From NCBI GenBank assembly GCA_002686445.1, contig NZCO01000011.1:5658-24313 (forward strand): DNA of 18,656 nt, written 5' to 3'. The DNA is from a bacterium (GTDB lineage Bacteria; Patescibacteriota; Andersenbacteria; UBA10190). Shown piece by piece: positions 16,062 through 18,656 of the stretch. The notes beneath the pieces were generated by a model that worked only from the letters and a program-made list of their open reading frames with translations, searched no databases and was not told the DNA's origin. The position numbers and the translations under genes are program-made. Within the stretch, counting starts at the first letter, position 1, and every line of letters starts with the position of its first letter.

Positions 16062-16090
16062 GGCGACGGGAAGCCTGTAGGTTACTGCCG

Positions 16091-18115
16091 ATGACAATCG
16101 AAATCAGTTTTGCCGATCTCAGTCACACTGGGAAAACAGTGGATGCCAACTTCTTCCCGCTTGGGAGTGGTTTTGTCGCCGCCTATGCCCAGGAATATCT
16201 TGGGGATGAGATCAACGTACAATTGTTCAAATATCCGACGGATTTTGCCGATTATCTGGGTGAGACTATTCCAAGGATAGCATGTTTTGCCAATTATTCC
16301 TGGAACCTGAACCTGAATTATGAATTTGCGCGCCGTCTCAAAGAGCGACATCCCGGCGTGGTTATAATTTTTGGTGGGCCCAATTATCCTGTGGAGGAAG
16401 ACGGTGGCGAGCAGGAAATGTTCTTGCGTACACATTCGGCCATTGACCTTTATGTGGATGGTGAGGGTGAGGCGGCCTTCACCGAACTTTACAAGATTCT
16501 GGCGGGGCTTGATTTTGATGTGGAGGAATTCAAAACCCAGGAGACGCAGGCGCCCAACACCCATTATGTTCTGGGAAAAAAATTCATCCGTGGGCCGAGC
16601 CTGCCGAGGATAAAAGACGTCAATACCATTCCCTCGCCATTTCTCAACGGGATGATGGACAAATTTTTTGATGACACTCTGACGCCGCTTATGCAGAGCC
16701 ATCGCGGTTGTCCCTATTCATGCGTCTTCTGTCATGACGGCATCAAATACATGTCGAAGATGAGCCGTTTTACACAAGAGCGGATTGATGCGGAAATCAC
16801 GTATATCCAGGAACGCAGCATTCTTCCCGATCTCTGTTTCGCGGATCTTAATTTCGGTATTTACAAGGAAGATCTGGATACGGCGCATCTGCTCGCCGGC
16901 CTTCAGAAAAAACATGGTTGGCCCAAGGTGGTGCAATCCTCGCCGGCCAAGAACAACAAGGATCGCTTGATAGAGATTTCCAGAATTTTAGAGGATGGAT
17001 TCCTGGTCAGCGCCTCCGTCCAGCACACCGATCCGGAGGTTCTGGAAAACATCAAAAGGAGCAATATCAGCCTCGGCCAGCTTGCGGACATGGCCCGTGA
17101 AACCACGGAGGGAAAAACCGGCAGCTATTCGGAAGTGATTTTATGCCTGCCCGGGGACACTAGGGAGAAGCATAAGAGGTCGGTGTTCGACATGCTCGAT
17201 CTCGGTCTCAATGAAATGCGCATGTACCAGTTCATTCTTCTGGCGGGGTCCGAGGGCGCCAGCAAGGAATACAGAAACAAATTCGAATACGATATCCGCT
17301 ATCGGGTGCTGCCGCGCTGTTTTGGAAACTACCGGATTTTCGACGAAGACTTCACTACCTTTGAATTTCATGAGGTCTGCGTTGGCAACAGTACCCTGTC
17401 CTACGAGGACTATGTCCAATGTCGCCGCTTTAACCTGATGGTGGAAATATTTAACAACGGAGGCATTTTCGAGGAGCTACTCATGCTTCTGGACCGGGAG
17501 GGGATTGCCCGTTCGGCCTTTTTCAAGAAGCTTGATGAGAACGTCTATTCCAATGATGCCCTGGCCCATATTTTTCGTGATTACAAAGAGGATGAGGATA
17601 AGAATTTCTGGTCGAGTAAAGAAGAGCTGGAGACATTCCTGAAAACGCCAGAGGCTATTGAGAAATATTTATCTGGAGAATATGGGGCAAACCAGATCAT
17701 GCAGTTTCGATCGCTTGCATTTGTTGAGCATATGGATGATGTGAGCGCTATCGCTTTTGCCACCGCGAGGAAACTTCTTGATGAGGTGGGTGCGGTACAT
17801 GAACAGACAGACGACTATCTGGGTGAATTGGCTCAATACATCAAGCTGAAGAAAAGCGATCTATTGTCACTTGAACAATCGGTAAAGCGAACCTTCCATT
17901 ATGATTTCGTAAAGCTCAGCGGCGTGCGATTCAAGGAAGACCCTTTTGATTTTGGTGTTCCCGGCGGGCTGGACATAAGTTTCAATTATTCGGATAAACA
18001 GTTTCAGGACATTTCAGCTTATTTCCAGCAATACGGTCGCACGATTACCGGTCTTGGGCATTTCATGCAGCGGGCATACGTTGCTTCGCTCTATCGTGAT
18101 GTACATTACGCCTGA
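16091..18115 (+). CDS. large B12-type radical SAM protein, paralog C
   Basis: A 674-residue protein with the same plan as paralogs A and B but located 5.8 kb away. It has DLSHTG at residues 9-14, FPLG at 22-25, VIIFGGPNYP at 91-100 and the radical SAM motif CPYSCVFC with C207, C211 and C214. The barrel has SASVQHTD and VILCLPGDT. It contains PRCFGNY as in paralog B, and the shared C-terminal domain with GEYGANQ and FHYDF ends in LYRDV. It lacks the tails of paralog B. ATG 16091 is close to the conserved family start, although the ribosome site is weak. Much of the gene looks more AT-rich than the transketolase region. It should use SAM and probably cobalamin for methylation or a radical rearrangement; no substrate can be named. 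Confidence 0.86.
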   Translation: MTIEISFADLSHTGKTVDANFFPLGSGFVAAYAQEYLGDEINVQLFKYPTDFADYLGETIPRIACFANYSWNLNLNYEFARRLKERHPGVVIIFGGPNYPVEEDGGEQEMFLRTHSAIDLYVDGEGEAAFTELYKILAGLDFDVEEFKTQETQAPNTHYVLGKKFIRGPSLPRIKDVNTIPSPFLNGMMDKFFDDTLTPLMQSHRGCPYSCVFCHDGIKYMSKMSRFTQERIDAEITYIQERSILPDLCFADLNFGIYKEDLDTAHLLAGLQKKHGWPKVVQSSPAKNNKDRLIEISRILEDGFLVSASVQHTDPEVLENIKRSNISLGQLADMARETTEGKTGSYSEVILCLPGDTREKHKRSVFDMLDLGLNEMRMYQFILLAGSEGASKEYRNKFEYDIRYRVLPRCFGNYRIFDEDFTTFEFHEVCVGNSTLSYEDYVQCRRFNLMVEIFNNGGIFEELLMLLDREGIARSAFFKKLDENVYSNDALAHIFRDYKEDEDKNFWSSKEELETFLKTPEAIEKYLSGEYGANQIMQFRSLAFVEHMDDVSAIAFATARKLLDEVGAVHEQTDDYLGELAQYIKLKKSDLLSLEQSVKRTFHYDFVKLSGVRFKEDPFDFGVPGGLDISFNYSDKQFQDISAYFQQYGRTITGLGHFMQRAYVASLYRDVHYA

Positions 18116-18206
18116 TTTTCCAACTTGATTCCAAAAGATATTTTTCACTGGGGTGGAAAAAGAGACGGCAAGAGAAATTGCCGCGCTTTGTTGTCTGAAT
18201 AAGACT

Positions 18207-18656
18207 GTGACGCAAATAGATTTCATAGAAAACCTTCATTCCGGTACCAAGCGTGATTACCTTGGCCGCGTGAATGAACAGGACAAGGCCGAATGTGCCG
18301 AGATTGCCAAGCGCTGGGACCGCGGTTACTGGGATGGCGACAGGGCCACCGGCTATGGCGGCATGCGTTACGACGGACGCTGGCGTTCGGTGGCGGAAAA
18401 AATGGTGGCCCATTACGGAATTAAGCCCGGCCACAGAATCCTCGATGTGGGGTGCGGCAAGGGTTTCCTGCTTTATGAATTCACCCAGGCGGTTCCGGGA
18501 GTGGAGGTGACAGGTCTCGATATTTCCGACTATGCCATCGAGAACGCCAAGAAAGAGGTCAAGCCGGACCTGAAACAGGGCCATGCCAGAGAGCTGCCTT
18601 TCGAGGATAACAGCTTTGATTTCGTGGTTTCCATCACCACCCTGCACAATCTCTAT
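18207..18656 (+). CDS. class I SAM-dependent methyltransferase (3' end outside window)
   Basis: The frame is open from GTG 18207 to the window edge, giving 150 residues. It shows a class I methyltransferase core: ILDVGCGKGFLL as motif I at residues 78-89 (SAM-binding Asp/Gly loop), the acidic motif LDIS around Asp105 that binds the ribose hydroxyls, GHARELPF as motif II, and FDFVVSITTLHNL as the following strand and post-motif. The preceding 70 residues, rich in charged and aromatic residues, may contact the substrate. The start is uncertain: an in-frame GTG at 18153 would add 18 residues, and neither has a clear ribosome site. The acceptor is unknown; an O-, N- or C-methylation of the pathway product is plausible. 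Confidence 0.83.
   Translation, partial: MTQIDFIENLHSGTKRDYLGRVNEQDKAECAEIAKRWDRGYWDGDRATGYGGMRYDGRWRSVAEKMVAHYGIKPGHRILDVGCGKGFLLYEFTQAVPGVEVTGLDISDYAIENAKKEVKPDLKQGHARELPFEDNSFDFVVSITTLHNLY

Noticed and set aside
18116..18161. T-rich/A-rich hairpin after paralog C
   Set aside because: The pairing is mostly A-T with a bulge, and the T run comes before the stem, not after, so it does not look like an intrinsic terminator.

Overview
The window is one dense, single-direction gene block: twelve genes plus a partial gene at each end, all on the + strand. Intergenic gaps are short (the longest is about 200 bases) and there is no RNA gene, insertion sequence or CRISPR array. The GC-rich coding, GTG and TTG starts, and the heptose-type kinase and isomerase at the left edge suggest a Gram-negative proteobacterium, perhaps an alphaproteobacterium. 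That assignment is an inference from style, not from a marker gene.

Left part (2-5748): the 3' part of a PfkB-type sugar kinase and a GmhA-like SIS isomerase, the pair expected for an activated heptose or similar sugar phosphate. These are followed by a cobalamin-type radical SAM enzyme, a Gfo/Idh/MocA dehydrogenase and a DegT-family aminotransferase. The last two are the classic pair for oxidising a sugar carbon to a ketone and replacing it with an amine.

Middle part (5951-10301): two tandem paralogous large radical SAM proteins (688 and about 723 residues). A third paralog lies at 16091-18115. All three share an N-terminal Rossmann-like domain opening with DL(T/S)HTG, a CxxxCxxC radical SAM core, and a long C-terminal domain I do not recognise.

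Right part (10335-18656): a HAD-type phosphatase and an APH-fold kinase overlap. A transketolase split into two genes is followed by a second DegT aminotransferase, and these three overlap by 4 bases at each junction. Next come a radical SAM protein with a SPASM-like cysteine-rich C-terminus, the third large paralog, and the start of a class I SAM-dependent methyltransferase.

Taken together this looks like the tailoring core of a locus that builds an unusual amino sugar or sugar-derived metabolite. Sugar phosphates are isomerised, phosphorylated, oxidised, aminated and reshaped by a two-carbon transfer, then modified by five radical SAM enzymes (four with cobalamin-type architecture) and at least one ordinary methyltransferase. 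No glycosyltransferase, flippase or polymerase is visible, so whether the product joins a surface polysaccharide or is a free small molecule cannot be decided here. The most novel element is the three-copy radical SAM family.
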